Of a stretch of DNA of 64,000 nucleotides, positions 26,530 to 35,207 are shown one piece after another. Under the pieces are notes generated by a model. That model saw only the letters and a program-made list of their open reading frames with translations, had not been told where the DNA came from and did no database searches. Source of the stretch: Sinomonas mesophila (GTDB taxonomy: Bacteria > Actinomycetota > Actinomycetes > Actinomycetales > Micrococcaceae); assembly GCF_001999765.1 (NCBI RefSeq), contig NZ_KV908324.1, forward strand, positions 185,322 to 249,321, given 5' to 3'. The translations under genes and the position numbers were made by a program. How positions within the stretch are numbered: position 1 is the first letter of the stretch; each line of letters starts with the position of its first letter.

Positions 26530-26574
26530 CTCTTTCTGCTTAAACCCCTTTCTCCGGCTCTGCCGGGGGACTAC

Positions 26575-26646
26575 GGGCGATTGGCGCAGCGGTAGCGCGC
26601 TTCCCTGACACGGAAGAGGTCACTGGTTCGATCCCAGTATCGCCCA
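26575..26646 (+). tRNA. tRNA-Val (anticodon GAC), copy 2
   Basis: Same 72-nt body as the copy at 26362-26433; last tRNA of the array, followed at once by a strong terminator. Confidence 0.96.
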
Positions 26647-26650
26647 CAGC

Positions 26651-26676
26651 AAGGCGCCCCCTCGGGGGCGCCTTTT
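26651..26676 (+). terminator. Rho-independent terminator of the tRNA array
   Basis: AAGGCGCCCCC/GGGGGCGCCTT, an 11-bp stem with 4-nt loop, ending in TTTT. Confidence 0.9.
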
Positions 26677-26741
26677 CGCATCTGCGCTACCATCGTTGTC
26701 ACGAGGGGCGATCTGGCCCCGCGGACTGAAAGGAGGTGGCC

Positions 26742-26831
26742 GTGTCCTTACCCAACGACATCAAGGGCAAGGCTGAAGCCCATATCGACGGAGCACTCCG
26801 GTCTCCGGAGGGAGCCGCCGTGAGAGGCTGA
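26742..26831 (+). CDS. Possible 29-residue small protein
   Basis: GTG start with a near-perfect Shine-Dalgarno (GAAAGGAGGTGG) ending 1-2 nt upstream, encoding 29 residues (MSLPNDIKGKAEAHIDGALR...) and a TGA at 26829. A terminator-like hairpin follows at 26855-26888, so it looks like a complete short transcription unit between the tRNA terminator and zapE. Sequence not recognised. It could be a real small protein, a decayed gene or an RNA gene with a fortuitous ORF. Because the SD spacing is short, initiation may also be weak. Confidence 0.4.
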   Translation: MSLPNDIKGKAEAHIDGALRSPEGAAVRG

Positions 26832-26854
26832 TGCCTCCCTGACGTCTGTTGCTG

Positions 26855-26888
26855 GGTGCCGGTACCGCCGCGAGGCGGGACCGGCACC
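26855..26888 (+). terminator. Terminator-like hairpin after small ORF
   Basis: GGTGCCGGT (26855-26863) pairs with ACCGGCACC (26880-26888), followed by TTCT. It could serve the small ORF on plus; zapE transcription on minus also ends nearby. Confidence 0.6.
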
Positions 26889-26961
26889 TTCTGCGTCTGG
26901 GCCCTAGACTCCGAAGGTGCCCTCCCCCGACCGCTCGCCTGAGCGCACCCCCGGCCTGCCC

Positions 26962-27999
26962 TCAGGAGGGCTCGTGCGTCTGCCCCTCGCGCGCGAGCGC
27001 GGTCAGGCGGGAGACGGCCCGGAAGTACTTCTTCATGTAGCCGCCGGCCATCATGTCCGAGGTGAACAGCCGGTCGAACGGCACCCCCGACGCCAGGATC
27101 GGCACGTCCTTGTCGTAGAGCCGATCGGCGAGCACGACGAAGCGCAGGGCGACGGACTGCTCCTCGATCGTGTGCACGTCGCGCCACACGATCCCGTCGA
27201 TGCCGTCGATGAGCTGGCGGTAGCGGCTCGGGTGGACTCCCGCGAGGTGCTTCATGAGGTCGGCGAAGTCGTCGACGGCGACGACCCCGCCGTCGAACTC
27301 CGCCTTCATCCGGGTGTCGAGCTCGTGCGGCGGCAGCGGCAACGGAGCGGCCGGCAGGCCGCGGTGCCGGTAGTCCTCGCCGTCGATGCGCACGACGTCG
27401 AACTGGTCGGCGAGCACCTGGATCTCGCGCTGGAAGTCGACGGCCGCGAAGCGGCCCTCGCCGAGCGCCCCGGGAAGCGTGTTCGACGTCGCCGCGAGCT
27501 TGACCCCGGCGTCGGCAAGCTCGCGCATGAGGCGGGACATGAGGACAGTGTCGCCAGGGTCGTCGAGCTCGAACTCGTCGATGCACACGAGCCGGTAGCC
27601 GCTGAGCGCCTCGACCGTCTTGCGGAACGAGAGGGCGCCTACGAGGTTCGTGTACTCGACGAAGGTGCCGAACGCCTTCGGGCCGGGGACCGAGTGCCAC
27701 AGCGAGGCGAGGAGGTGGGTCTTCCCCACGCCGAAGCCCCCGTCGAGGTAGATCCCGGCCCGCGCGGAGTCCTTCTGCCCGAAGAGCTTCGAGAAGAGCC
27801 CGCCGCCCTTCCTCGTCCCGACCGTCGTGCCGAAGTGCTGGAGCGCCTTGACGGCGGCGGCTTGGGAGGGCTGCGCAGGGTCCGGGCGGTAGCTCTCGAA
27901 GGAGACCTCGCCGAAGCGCGGGGACGGGTGGAAGCCCGAGAGCAGTTCATCGACGGAGACTCTGGGCGTGCGGGTGGTGAGGTGTGCGACAGTCGCCAA
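26962..27999 (-). CDS. zapE: AFG1/ZapE-family ATPase
   Basis: AAA+-like P-loop ATPase; E. coli ZapE acts at the division ring, and mitochondrial AFG1 is related. Walker A GGFGVGKT at residues 87-94, Walker B LVCIDEFELDD, sensor-like ATSNT, and the family block IDGEDYRHRGL. 345 residues. The longest frame begins with TTG at 27999 (MATVAHLTTRTP), with only a weak GGACGGAA upstream, so the exact start is uncertain. Monocistronic, divergent from the sulfurtransferase gene. Confidence 0.88.
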   Translation of the reverse strand: MATVAHLTTRTPRVSVDELLSGFHPSPRFGEVSFESYRPDPAQPSQAAAVKALQHFGTTVGTRKGGGLFSKLFGQKDSARAGIYLDGGFGVGKTHLLASLWHSVPGPKAFGTFVEYTNLVGALSFRKTVEALSGYRLVCIDEFELDDPGDTVLMSRLMRELADAGVKLAATSNTLPGALGEGRFAAVDFQREIQVLADQFDVVRIDGEDYRHRGLPAAPLPLPPHELDTRMKAEFDGGVVAVDDFADLMKHLAGVHPSRYRQLIDGIDGIVWRDVHTIEEQSVALRFVVLADRLYDKDVPILASGVPFDRLFTSDMMAGGYMKKYFRAVSRLTALAREGQTHEPS

Positions 28000-28188
28000 G
28001 GATTCCGTCCGGTCTATGGGGGTCTTCGGGCCAGAGACAAGGATATCCCGACGGGATGTTGCGCCGCGTGACAGGCACTACGGGGAAGCAGTCCCACACT
28101 CGGGCCGCGGTGGCTACTCTGGTGCCGACCACTCAGGAGCGCGGGAATGGACCCGCGCGCCCTGGCTCAGCCGAGCGAAAGGCACACC

Positions 28189-29112
<924 letters not shown>

Positions 29113-29151
29113 GGCGCGGCGCCTAGTCTCCCATCTTTCGGGTCTCCCACC

Positions 29152-29285
29152 TTTCGGGTACGTATCTCGCCCCCGATCCTTGACATCGGGTACGACGGCG
29201 GCCGGTCACCTCACGCGCGGAGGGGACGGCCGCCGTCGTCCGTGTACCCGGAATGCGAAAAGGGCGACGAGATACGTACCCGAAA
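29152..29285. repeat. Palindromic dispersed repeat, copy B
   Basis: Between sseA and sufE. Perfect 18-bp terminal inverted repeats TTTCGGGTACGTATCTCG (29152-29169) and its complement (29268-29285). A nested pair runs from CGGGTACGACGGCGGCCG to CGGCCGCCGTCGT plus TGTACCCG. A partial extra left end TTTCGGGTCTC lies at 29136-29146. Ends and spacings match copy A at 14539-14642. Confidence 0.85.
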
Positions 29286-29379
29286 CCAGGGGGGAGGGGC
29301 GCAACCCAGCGTCATACAAGGCCCCACCGACGGCGACCACGCGCCGCCCGGTGGGGCCCTGCGCGTACGCTGGATACTG

Positions 29380-29853
29380 ATGAGCACGAAAACCATGCCC
29401 TCCGCGCTGGCGGAGATCGTCGATGACTTCCAGGCCGTGAGCGAGCGCGAGCGGCTCCAGCTGCTGCTCGAGTTCTCCCAGTCGCTGCCCGAGCTGCCCG
29501 AGCGGCTCCAGAACCATCCGGAGATGCTCGAGCAGGTCGTCGAGTGCCAGTCGCCCCTCTTCATCGCGATCGAGACTGAGCCCGCCCCTGCGGGCGCGGC
29601 CGTCGGCTCGGGCCCCGTCGTACGGCTCTTCTTCTCGGCTCCCGCCGAGGCGCCGACGACGCGCGGGTTCGCCTCGGTCCTGCACGAGGGCCTCGACGGG
29701 CTCACGGCGGCGGAGATCCTCGCGGTCCCCGACGACATGCCGGAGGAGCTCGGCCTGACCCGGGCCGTGACGCCGCTGCGGATGCGCGGCATGGCGGCCA
29801 TGCTCGCGCGCATCAAGCGCAAGGTCTCCGGCGAGTGCCACCTGGGCTCCTGA
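29380..29853 (+). CDS. sufE: SufE family Fe-S cluster assembly protein
   Basis: Sulfur acceptor for a SufS-type cysteine desulfurase. 157 residues with the active Cys in VVECQSPLFIAIE (near residue 59), preceded by EIVDDFQAVSERERLQLLLEF, typical of SufE. ATG at 29380; a second ATG 15 nt later (MPSALAEI) is possible, and no strong ribosome binding site supports either. Followed by the YbaK-type gene after a 1-nt gap. Confidence 0.92.
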   Translation: MSTKTMPSALAEIVDDFQAVSERERLQLLLEFSQSLPELPERLQNHPEMLEQVVECQSPLFIAIETEPAPAGAAVGSGPVVRLFFSAPAEAPTTRGFASVLHEGLDGLTAAEILAVPDDMPEELGLTRAVTPLRMRGMAAMLARIKRKVSGECHLGS

Positions 29854-29854
29854 C

Positions 29855-30361
29855 GTGGCCAGGAAGAGCCGCGGCGGGCCGGGGACACCGGCCACGACGG
29901 CTCTCGACGCCGCGGGCGTAGCCTACGCGGCCCGCGCCTACGAGCACGACCCGGCCGCGCACAGCTACGGGCTCGAGGCCGCCGAGGCGCTCGGCGTGGA
30001 CCCCGCGCGGGTCTTCAAGACGCTCATGGTGGAGGTCGCCGAGGGCACCGGCAGTCGGCTGTGCGTCGCCGTCGTGCCCGTCACAGGGAGCCTCGACCTC
30101 AAGGCGGCGGCAGCGGCCTTCGGCGGCAAGAAGGCGACCATGGCGGATCCCGCCGCGGCCGAGCGGCGCACGGGCTACGTCGTCGGCGGCATCTCCCCCC
30201 TGGGCCAGCGCCAGCCCTCCCCCACGGCCCTCGACGACTCGGCCCTCGAGCACGGGACCGTCCTCGTCTCGGGCGGCCGGAGGGGCTTCGACATCGAGCT
30301 GGCGCCCGCGGACCTCGTCCGGCTGACCGAGGCGGTCGTCGCCCGGATCCGGGCAGACTGA
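29855..30361 (+). CDS. ybaK: YbaK/EbsC-type Cys-tRNA(Pro) deacylase
   Basis: trans-editing hydrolase that clears mischarged Cys-tRNA(Pro). 168 residues with DPAAHSYGLEAAEALGVDPARVFKTLMVE, the catalytic-Lys region, then KAAAAAFGGKKATMADPAAAERRTGYVVGGISPLGQ, all in the usual order. GTG start at 29855, 1 nt after the sufE stop, implying coupling. Substrate follows from the YbaK subfamily motif GGISPLGQ. Confidence 0.92.
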   Translation: MARKSRGGPGTPATTALDAAGVAYAARAYEHDPAAHSYGLEAAEALGVDPARVFKTLMVEVAEGTGSRLCVAVVPVTGSLDLKAAAAAFGGKKATMADPAAAERRTGYVVGGISPLGQRQPSPTALDDSALEHGTVLVSGGRRGFDIELAPADLVRLTEAVVARIRAD

Positions 30362-30395
30362 CTGTCGCCCGGGCCTCCCGCCACGCGCCGCGGCG

Positions 30396-31670
30396 TCAGA
30401 CGACGCCGCCCGCCGCCTGCCGCGGGGCGAGCTGCTCGGCCAGCCACGAGGACACGATGGCCTCCCACCGCTCGCGGTCGCAGTTCCACTCCTTCGTATG
30501 CCGGGCCCGGTGGAAGGTCGCGAGCGTGACCATCTCGGGGTTCCGCTTCGCGAGCTCGAGCGAGGGCCCGATCGGCACGAACTCGTCGTCGACGCTGTGC
30601 AGGATGAGCGTCGGCGTGCGCAGCTCGACGGCGCGGGTGACCCAGTCCATCGCCTTGAAGTCCAGCGGCGCCGCGAGGCCCGTGAGCCAGCGGCCCCACG
30701 GGTGGCCGAGGAGGAACTGCCCGAAGGTGCCGACCCGCGAGGGGATCCGGTTCACGCGGGCCTGGTGCGCGAGCACGTCGACCCAGTCCACGACCGGGGC
30801 GTCGAGGACGAGGGCCCGGATGTACTGGCGCAGAGTCGAGAAGTCCGCGGCCCGGAGGCTGATCGCCCCGCCCATGGACCAGCCGAACAGGACAACGTCC
30901 TTGGCGCCGTGGTCGAGGGCGTACTGGATGGCCACCTCGACGTCGCGCCACTCGGTCATCCCGAGCCCGTAGCGGCGGTCGGGAGCCGAGGGCGCCTCGC
31001 CGTCGTTGCGGTACGAGATGACGAGGCTCGTCAGGCCGAGAGAGTGCGCCACCGGCAGGCCCCGCAGCCCCTCCAGCCGCGAGGCCCCGCGGCCGTGCAC
31101 CATGATGGCCCACGTCCCGGCCGGCTCCCCGGCGGGGACGAGCCACGCGGGCCCGGGCCCGACGTCGAGCGGCAGGACGACCTCCTCGAACTCGAGCCCG
31201 GCATCCCGCGGCGTGCTGTAGACGACGCCGCTCCAGCGCGCACGGACCGCGGTCGTGAGGTCACCGGAATACTCGGCGAGCACGGGACGGGTCACGGTCA
31301 TGTCGCCGGGCGCGGCGTCCTCGATGGGGCCGAGCCGGGCGTGGCCCGCACCGGCGTGGAAGAAGAGGCTGTACTCGCCGTCGACCCGGGTCTCCGGGGT
31401 CGCGCGCAGGATCACCCGCCGCGCGGGCCCAGCCCCCTGGACCGCGAGGATCTCCTGGTTCTCCTCCTTGACCCGGTCCGGGGTGACGATGCGCCGCGCG
31501 AAGTAGGTGGCGAGCCCCGAGCTCAGCGCTGCCATGCCGGAGGCGAGGACGAGCGCGGCGCCCGCCCCGCCGAGCGCCCACACGCTGAGCGGAAGCGGCT
31601 CTGCGGACGACGGCGGGAAGCCGGCCGGGCTTCTCGGGTGCGGTTGCGCGCGGGGCGCTCGGGTGGCCAT
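30396..31670 (-). CDS. Membrane-anchored alpha/beta hydrolase
   Basis: 424 residues. After a Pro/Arg-rich start comes one hydrophobic helix (about residues 29-52). A beta-rich segment follows, then an alpha/beta hydrolase domain with oxyanion-region MVHGRGASRLEG and the nucleophile elbow GWSMGG. The acid is likely in LHSVDDEFVP and the His in RHTKEW. It resembles actinobacterial alpha/beta hydrolases of unknown substrate. Monocistronic and divergent from the next gene over 105 nt. Confidence 0.8.
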   Translation of the reverse strand: MATRAPRAQPHPRSPAGFPPSSAEPLPLSVWALGGAGAALVLASGMAALSSGLATYFARRIVTPDRVKEENQEILAVQGAGPARRVILRATPETRVDGEYSLFFHAGAGHARLGPIEDAAPGDMTVTRPVLAEYSGDLTTAVRARWSGVVYSTPRDAGLEFEEVVLPLDVGPGPAWLVPAGEPAGTWAIMVHGRGASRLEGLRGLPVAHSLGLTSLVISYRNDGEAPSAPDRRYGLGMTEWRDVEVAIQYALDHGAKDVVLFGWSMGGAISLRAADFSTLRQYIRALVLDAPVVDWVDVLAHQARVNRIPSRVGTFGQFLLGHPWGRWLTGLAAPLDFKAMDWVTRAVELRTPTLILHSVDDEFVPIGPSLELAKRNPEMVTLATFHRARHTKEWNCDRERWEAIVSSWLAEQLAPRQAAGGVV

Positions 31671-31775
31671 GCCCCCATTGTGGCAAGGATTCCCCAGCCG
31701 GCGCCCACCCGGGCGCCCGCGCCGGGACGGCGTCGCGGCCTGCCGCTGCCGTGCGCCGGAGGCTAGTCTGAGTGC

Positions 31776-32267
31776 ATGAGCGCGCCGATCCTGATCCTGA
31801 CCGAAGTCGCCCTCGGACCGAGCGAGCGCAAGGCCGTGCAGGGGCTCCTCGAGGGCGCGAGCGCGCCGCTCGAGGTCCTCGTGCCCGCGGGCCGCAAGCG
31901 GCGCCTGATCGTCGACTTCCTCGACCACCTCTCGATGCTCGAGTTCGGCAAGGCCGTCGACGGTCTCACGGACAAGGGCCCGGACCCCGAGGAGGCCCAC
32001 CTCGCGGCCGAGACCGCGCTGGCCACGTCGATCTCCGCCCTCGAGGGGCTCGGCGACGGCGTGACCGGCACCGTCGTCGAGGGGGACCCGGTGCAGGCCC
32101 TCGCCGACCGCGTGGCGGGCTCCGGCGCCGAACAGGCCGTCGTCGTGACCCTCCCGCACGCCATCGAGGACACCTTCCACACGGATTGGGCCAACCAGGC
32201 CCAGCGGAAGCTCGGGATCCCGGTCCTGCACCTCTACGCGGGCACGGGATTCATCGGCGATTCCTGA
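31776..32267 (+). CDS. Conserved hypothetical, USP/Rossmann-like fold
   Basis: 163 residues. The layout PILILTEVALGPSERKAVQGL, PLEVLVPAG, TVVEGDPVQALADRV and QAVVVTLPHAIEDTFHTDWANQAQRKLGIPVLHLYAG looks like an alpha/beta nucleotide-binding fold similar to universal stress proteins. No clear ATP-binding G-loop is seen. msrB starts 14 nt downstream with its own strong ribosome binding site, suggesting an operon. Function unknown. Confidence 0.7.
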   Translation: MSAPILILTEVALGPSERKAVQGLLEGASAPLEVLVPAGRKRRLIVDFLDHLSMLEFGKAVDGLTDKGPDPEEAHLAAETALATSISALEGLGDGVTGTVVEGDPVQALADRVAGSGAEQAVVVTLPHAIEDTFHTDWANQAQRKLGIPVLHLYAGTGFIGDS

Positions 32268-32281
32268 TCGTTGGAGGAGGC

Positions 32282-32722
32282 ATGGAGAACACCACGACGG
32301 GCGCCGGCCCGGCGCCCCGCCCCACAGTCCGCAAGTCCGACGACGAGTGGCGGACCCAGCTGACTCCCGAGGAGTACCGCGTCCTGCGGCAGGCCGGCAC
32401 CGAGCGGGCCTTCACGGGCGAGTACTGGGACACGCACACGAAGGGCAGCTACCGCTGCCGCGCGTGCGGCACCGAGCTCTTCACGAGCCGGGAGAAGTTC
32501 GACTCGCACTGCGGCTGGCCCTCGTTCTGGGCACCGCTCGCCGAGGACGCCGTCGTCTACCTGCACGACCGCACGCTCGGCATGGACCGCATTGAAGTCC
32601 GCTGCGCGACGTGCGACTCGCACCTCGGGCACGTGTTCGAGGGCGAGGGCTACGGGACGCCGACGGACCAGCGGTACTGCATCAACTCGATCTCGCTCAC
32701 GCTCGTCCCCGACGAGGGCTGA
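32282..32722 (+). CDS. msrB: Peptide-methionine (R)-S-oxide reductase
   Basis: Repairs oxidised methionine. 146 residues with structural zinc pairs CRAC and CATC, the substrate motif HCGWPSFWAPL, HLGHVFEGEG and the catalytic Cys in QRYCINSISL. ATG at 32282 has TTGGAGGAGG upstream. Normal length for a single-domain MsrB. Confidence 0.96.
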   Translation: MENTTTGAGPAPRPTVRKSDDEWRTQLTPEEYRVLRQAGTERAFTGEYWDTHTKGSYRCRACGTELFTSREKFDSHCGWPSFWAPLAEDAVVYLHDRTLGMDRIEVRCATCDSHLGHVFEGEGYGTPTDQRYCINSISLTLVPDEG

Positions 32723-32750
32723 CGGCGAAGGCTCTCGGCCACCGGACGCG

Positions 32751-32804
32751 GAGGGCGGCAAGGGCGGGGCACTGAGGATCAGCGCGGGCCGTTCCGCCGC
32801 CCTC
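32751..32804 (+). terminator. Putative terminator after msrB
   Basis: GAGGGCGGC (32751-32759) pairs with GCCGCCCTC (32796-32804), 9 bp with a 36-nt loop that can itself pair, followed by TTCTC. It separates msrB from the DUF6421 unit. Confidence 0.5.
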
Positions 32805-32826
32805 TTCTCGGGCTGCGAGCAACAGA

Positions 32827-32935
32827 CTTCCTGACGAATGATGCTTCCGAGCGGCAGCAATGAAGGCCTCTCGCTACGCTCGTGGCAGCAGCGAAACCAC
32901 GCCGGCCCCGCACCTGCGGCGCCACGATCAGGAAG
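32827..32935 (+). promoter_or_regulatory. Candidate structured leader RNA upstream of the DUF6421 gene
   Basis: CTTCCTGA (32827-32834) can pair with TCAGGAAG (32928-32935), closing a ~109-nt domain. Internal pairs include CGAGCG (32848-32853) with CGCTCG (32877-32882), or alternatively CGTGG (32881-32885) with CCACG (32897-32901), plus GCCG/CGGC (32901-32904/32917-32920). The closing stem covers the GGAAG that serves as ribosome binding site for the ATG at 32945. No known riboswitch class was recognised. Confidence 0.45.
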
Positions 32936-32944
32936 CGAGTAATC

Positions 32945-34351
32945 ATGTCCGCCACCGCCGTCGCGACCACGAACGCCTCGAACCCCGGCCTCCCCGTCCA
33001 GAACGATCCCGCGTGGCTCTCGCTCAAGGCCGCGGCGGTGTCCCTGCGCGCCCTCCAGGCGCACGACGGCGCCCTTGCCGAGGGCGCTGACCGCGGCGAG
33101 GCCGGCGCCCTGGTCGCCGCGATCACGGCGGGCATCGAGGCCCTCGCACCGCGCTTCCCGCACGACGCCGAGTACCTCCGCCGCGCCGTCGCCGACTTCC
33201 GCGCGTGGGCCGGGGGCGGCTTCGGCGTGCCCGACTTCCTGGACTCCCTCCTCGCCTTCCAGCCGCAGCTGGACCGCGTGGACGGCCGCACGCACCTCGT
33301 GGTCTTCCCCATGTACACCCAGAACGGCAGCACGGACCGGCTCGTCGAGGCGGTCCTCGTCGAGGTCATCTGGCCCGAGTTCGTCGCGGAGCTCGAGGCC
33401 GGCGACTACAGCAACAGGCTCTTCGTGCCGATCCGCTTCCTCGACTTCACCCCGGGCTACGACACGAACTCGGCGGTGCTCTTCCCCGAGACCGTCGCGA
33501 TGCGCGAGGTCCCGCACTTCACGTGGGGCGCGATCTTCGCCGACCGGGAGGCCGCGCGCTTCCGCCGCGTGCTCGACGCCGCGGCGCGGGTCACGAACCT
33601 CGACCTGCCGGAGGACGCCGCCGCGCTCATCGCGGACCAGCGGCTCACAGAGGAGACCTTCGTCATGTGGGACCTCATCCACGACCGCACCCACATGCGC
33701 GGCGACCTGCCCTTCGACCCGTTCATGATCAAGCAGCGCATGCCGTTCTTCCTCTACTCGCTCGAGGAGCTGCGCTGCGACCTGACGGCCTTCCGCGAGT
33801 GCGTCAAGCTCGAGCGGGACGAGCACGCGGTGCCCGGGGCCCGGCGGCACGCCAAGCTCGTCCAGTACGCCGTCGTCTTCGACCGGATCTTCCGCTTCGC
33901 GATCTCGGGCAGCCGCGTGCGCAACTACGACGGACTCGGGGGCCAGCTGCTCTTCGCCTGGATGCACCAGCACCGCGTCCTGCACTGGACCGATACGAAG
34001 CTCACGATCGACTGGGACGAGGTGCCCGCGGTCGTGAGCGCGCTCGGCGACGCGATCGACGAGCTGTACTGGCGTTCCATCGACCGTCCGAAGGTGGCAC
34101 ACTGGCTCGCAGCATACGGGCTCGTCTCCTCGACCGTGACCCCGCACCCCGCCTCCGTGTGGGCCAAGGGCCCCGACGCCCTCCCCCTGACGGGGACGAC
34201 GCGGGAGATCACGGACACGGTGCTGGACGACGAGTTCCCGCTGTCCATGTTCTTCGAGGCTCTGGAGAAGAAGATGCGCACGGTCATCGGGTCCACGGCA
34301 GGAATCACCGGCGAGACGCCGCTCGCGCCGACGCAGGGCGGGGCCGCATGA
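32945..34351 (+). CDS. DUF6421 family protein
   Basis: 468 residues with strong resemblance to the actinobacterial DUF6421 family. Conserved stretches include GGFGVPDFLDSLLAFQP, HLVVFPMYTQNGS, GYDTNSAVLFPETVAMRE, WDLIHDRTHMRGDLPFDP, FMIKQRMPFFLYSLEELR and VRNYDGLGGQLLFAW. The HDRTHxxGDLPFDPF block with nearby His/Asp looks like a possible metal or catalytic site; that is inference. No signal peptide or membrane segment. Its stop overlaps the SDR start (ATGA). Biochemical function is unknown. Confidence 0.85.
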   Translation: MSATAVATTNASNPGLPVQNDPAWLSLKAAAVSLRALQAHDGALAEGADRGEAGALVAAITAGIEALAPRFPHDAEYLRRAVADFRAWAGGGFGVPDFLDSLLAFQPQLDRVDGRTHLVVFPMYTQNGSTDRLVEAVLVEVIWPEFVAELEAGDYSNRLFVPIRFLDFTPGYDTNSAVLFPETVAMREVPHFTWGAIFADREAARFRRVLDAAARVTNLDLPEDAAALIADQRLTEETFVMWDLIHDRTHMRGDLPFDPFMIKQRMPFFLYSLEELRCDLTAFRECVKLERDEHAVPGARRHAKLVQYAVVFDRIFRFAISGSRVRNYDGLGGQLLFAWMHQHRVLHWTDTKLTIDWDEVPAVVSALGDAIDELYWRSIDRPKVAHWLAAYGLVSSTVTPHPASVWAKGPDALPLTGTTREITDTVLDDEFPLSMFFEALEKKMRTVIGSTAGITGETPLAPTQGGAA

Positions 34352-35169
34352 GCGCCCGCCAGGACGCCGCGGCGCGGCGGGCACGCGGCGCGGAGGGCGC
34401 GGTCGTCGTCGTCGCCGGCGCGACCTCGGCCTCGGGCGTGGCGATGGTCCACGCCCTGCGGGCCGCCGGCGCCATCCCGGTCGCCGTCGGCAGCGACGCC
34501 GGCCGGCTCGCGGCGGCGTTCGGCGAGAACCCGCTCGAGGGCGCGTCGGCCGTGCCCGCGCTGGCGCAGACCGGCCCCGCGCCCGACGGCGGGGTGCCCC
34601 AGCGCGCGTGCGACCTCGCCGACCTCGCGGCCGTCCGCGCGCTCGCGGAGGAGCTGCGCGAGACGTTTGGCGCGGTCGACGGCGTCGTCCACCTCGTGGG
34701 CGGGTGGCGCGGCGGCAAGACGCTCGCCGACCAGTCCGACGAGGACTGGGAGGCGCTGTCCCGGACGTCGATCGCGACGCTGCGGAACACGAGCCGTGCC
34801 TTCTACGACGACATCGAGGCCTCGCCCCGGGGCAGGTTCGTCATCGTGTCCTCGACGCTCGTCGACCGCCCCCGCGCAGGCTATGCGAACTACGCAGCGG
34901 CCAAGGCCGCGGCCGAGGCCTGGGTCCGCGCCATGGCCAGGGGCCTGGCCGCGGACCAGTCCGAGCGCGTGGAGGCGCCGGCCCCCCAGACGAGCGCCGC
35001 CGTCGTGTTCGCCGTCAAGGCGCTCCTCGACGAGTCGATGCGCGCCGAGCACCCCGAGCGCCGCTTCGCAGGCTTCACCCACGTCGACGAGCTCGCCGCG
35101 CGCACTGTGGCTCTCTTCTCCGAGGACGCCGCGGCGGTGAACGGCGCGCGCCTCGACCTGACCGCGTGA
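34348..35169 (+). CDS. SDR family oxidoreductase
   Basis: 273 residues, Rossmann fold. The cofactor loop is GATSASG near residues 24-30 (a variant of TGxxxGxG), VVHLVGG replaces the usual NAG-type motif, IVSST carries the catalytic Ser, and YANYAAAK holds the Tyr/Lys pair. The ATG overlaps the DUF6421 stop by 4 nt, so the two are coupled; the threonine-aldolase-like gene follows 38 nt later. Substrate unknown. The cofactor loop lacks the standard third Gly. Confidence 0.85.
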   Translation: MSARQDAAARRARGAEGAVVVVAGATSASGVAMVHALRAAGAIPVAVGSDAGRLAAAFGENPLEGASAVPALAQTGPAPDGGVPQRACDLADLAAVRALAEELRETFGAVDGVVHLVGGWRGGKTLADQSDEDWEALSRTSIATLRNTSRAFYDDIEASPRGRFVIVSSTLVDRPRAGYANYAAAKAAAEAWVRAMARGLAADQSERVEAPAPQTSAAVVFAVKALLDESMRAEHPERRFAGFTHVDELAARTVALFSEDAAAVNGARLDLTA

Positions 35170-35207
35170 GACCGCTTCCCCGTCAGACCCTACCCCTAGG
35201 CAATACT

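Noticed and set aside
32827-32935. Known SAM, cobalamin, glycine or c-di-AMP riboswitch upstream of DUF6421
   Set aside because: Checked by eye for their core motifs (for example the GCCACTG B12 box or the SAM-I core); none is present.
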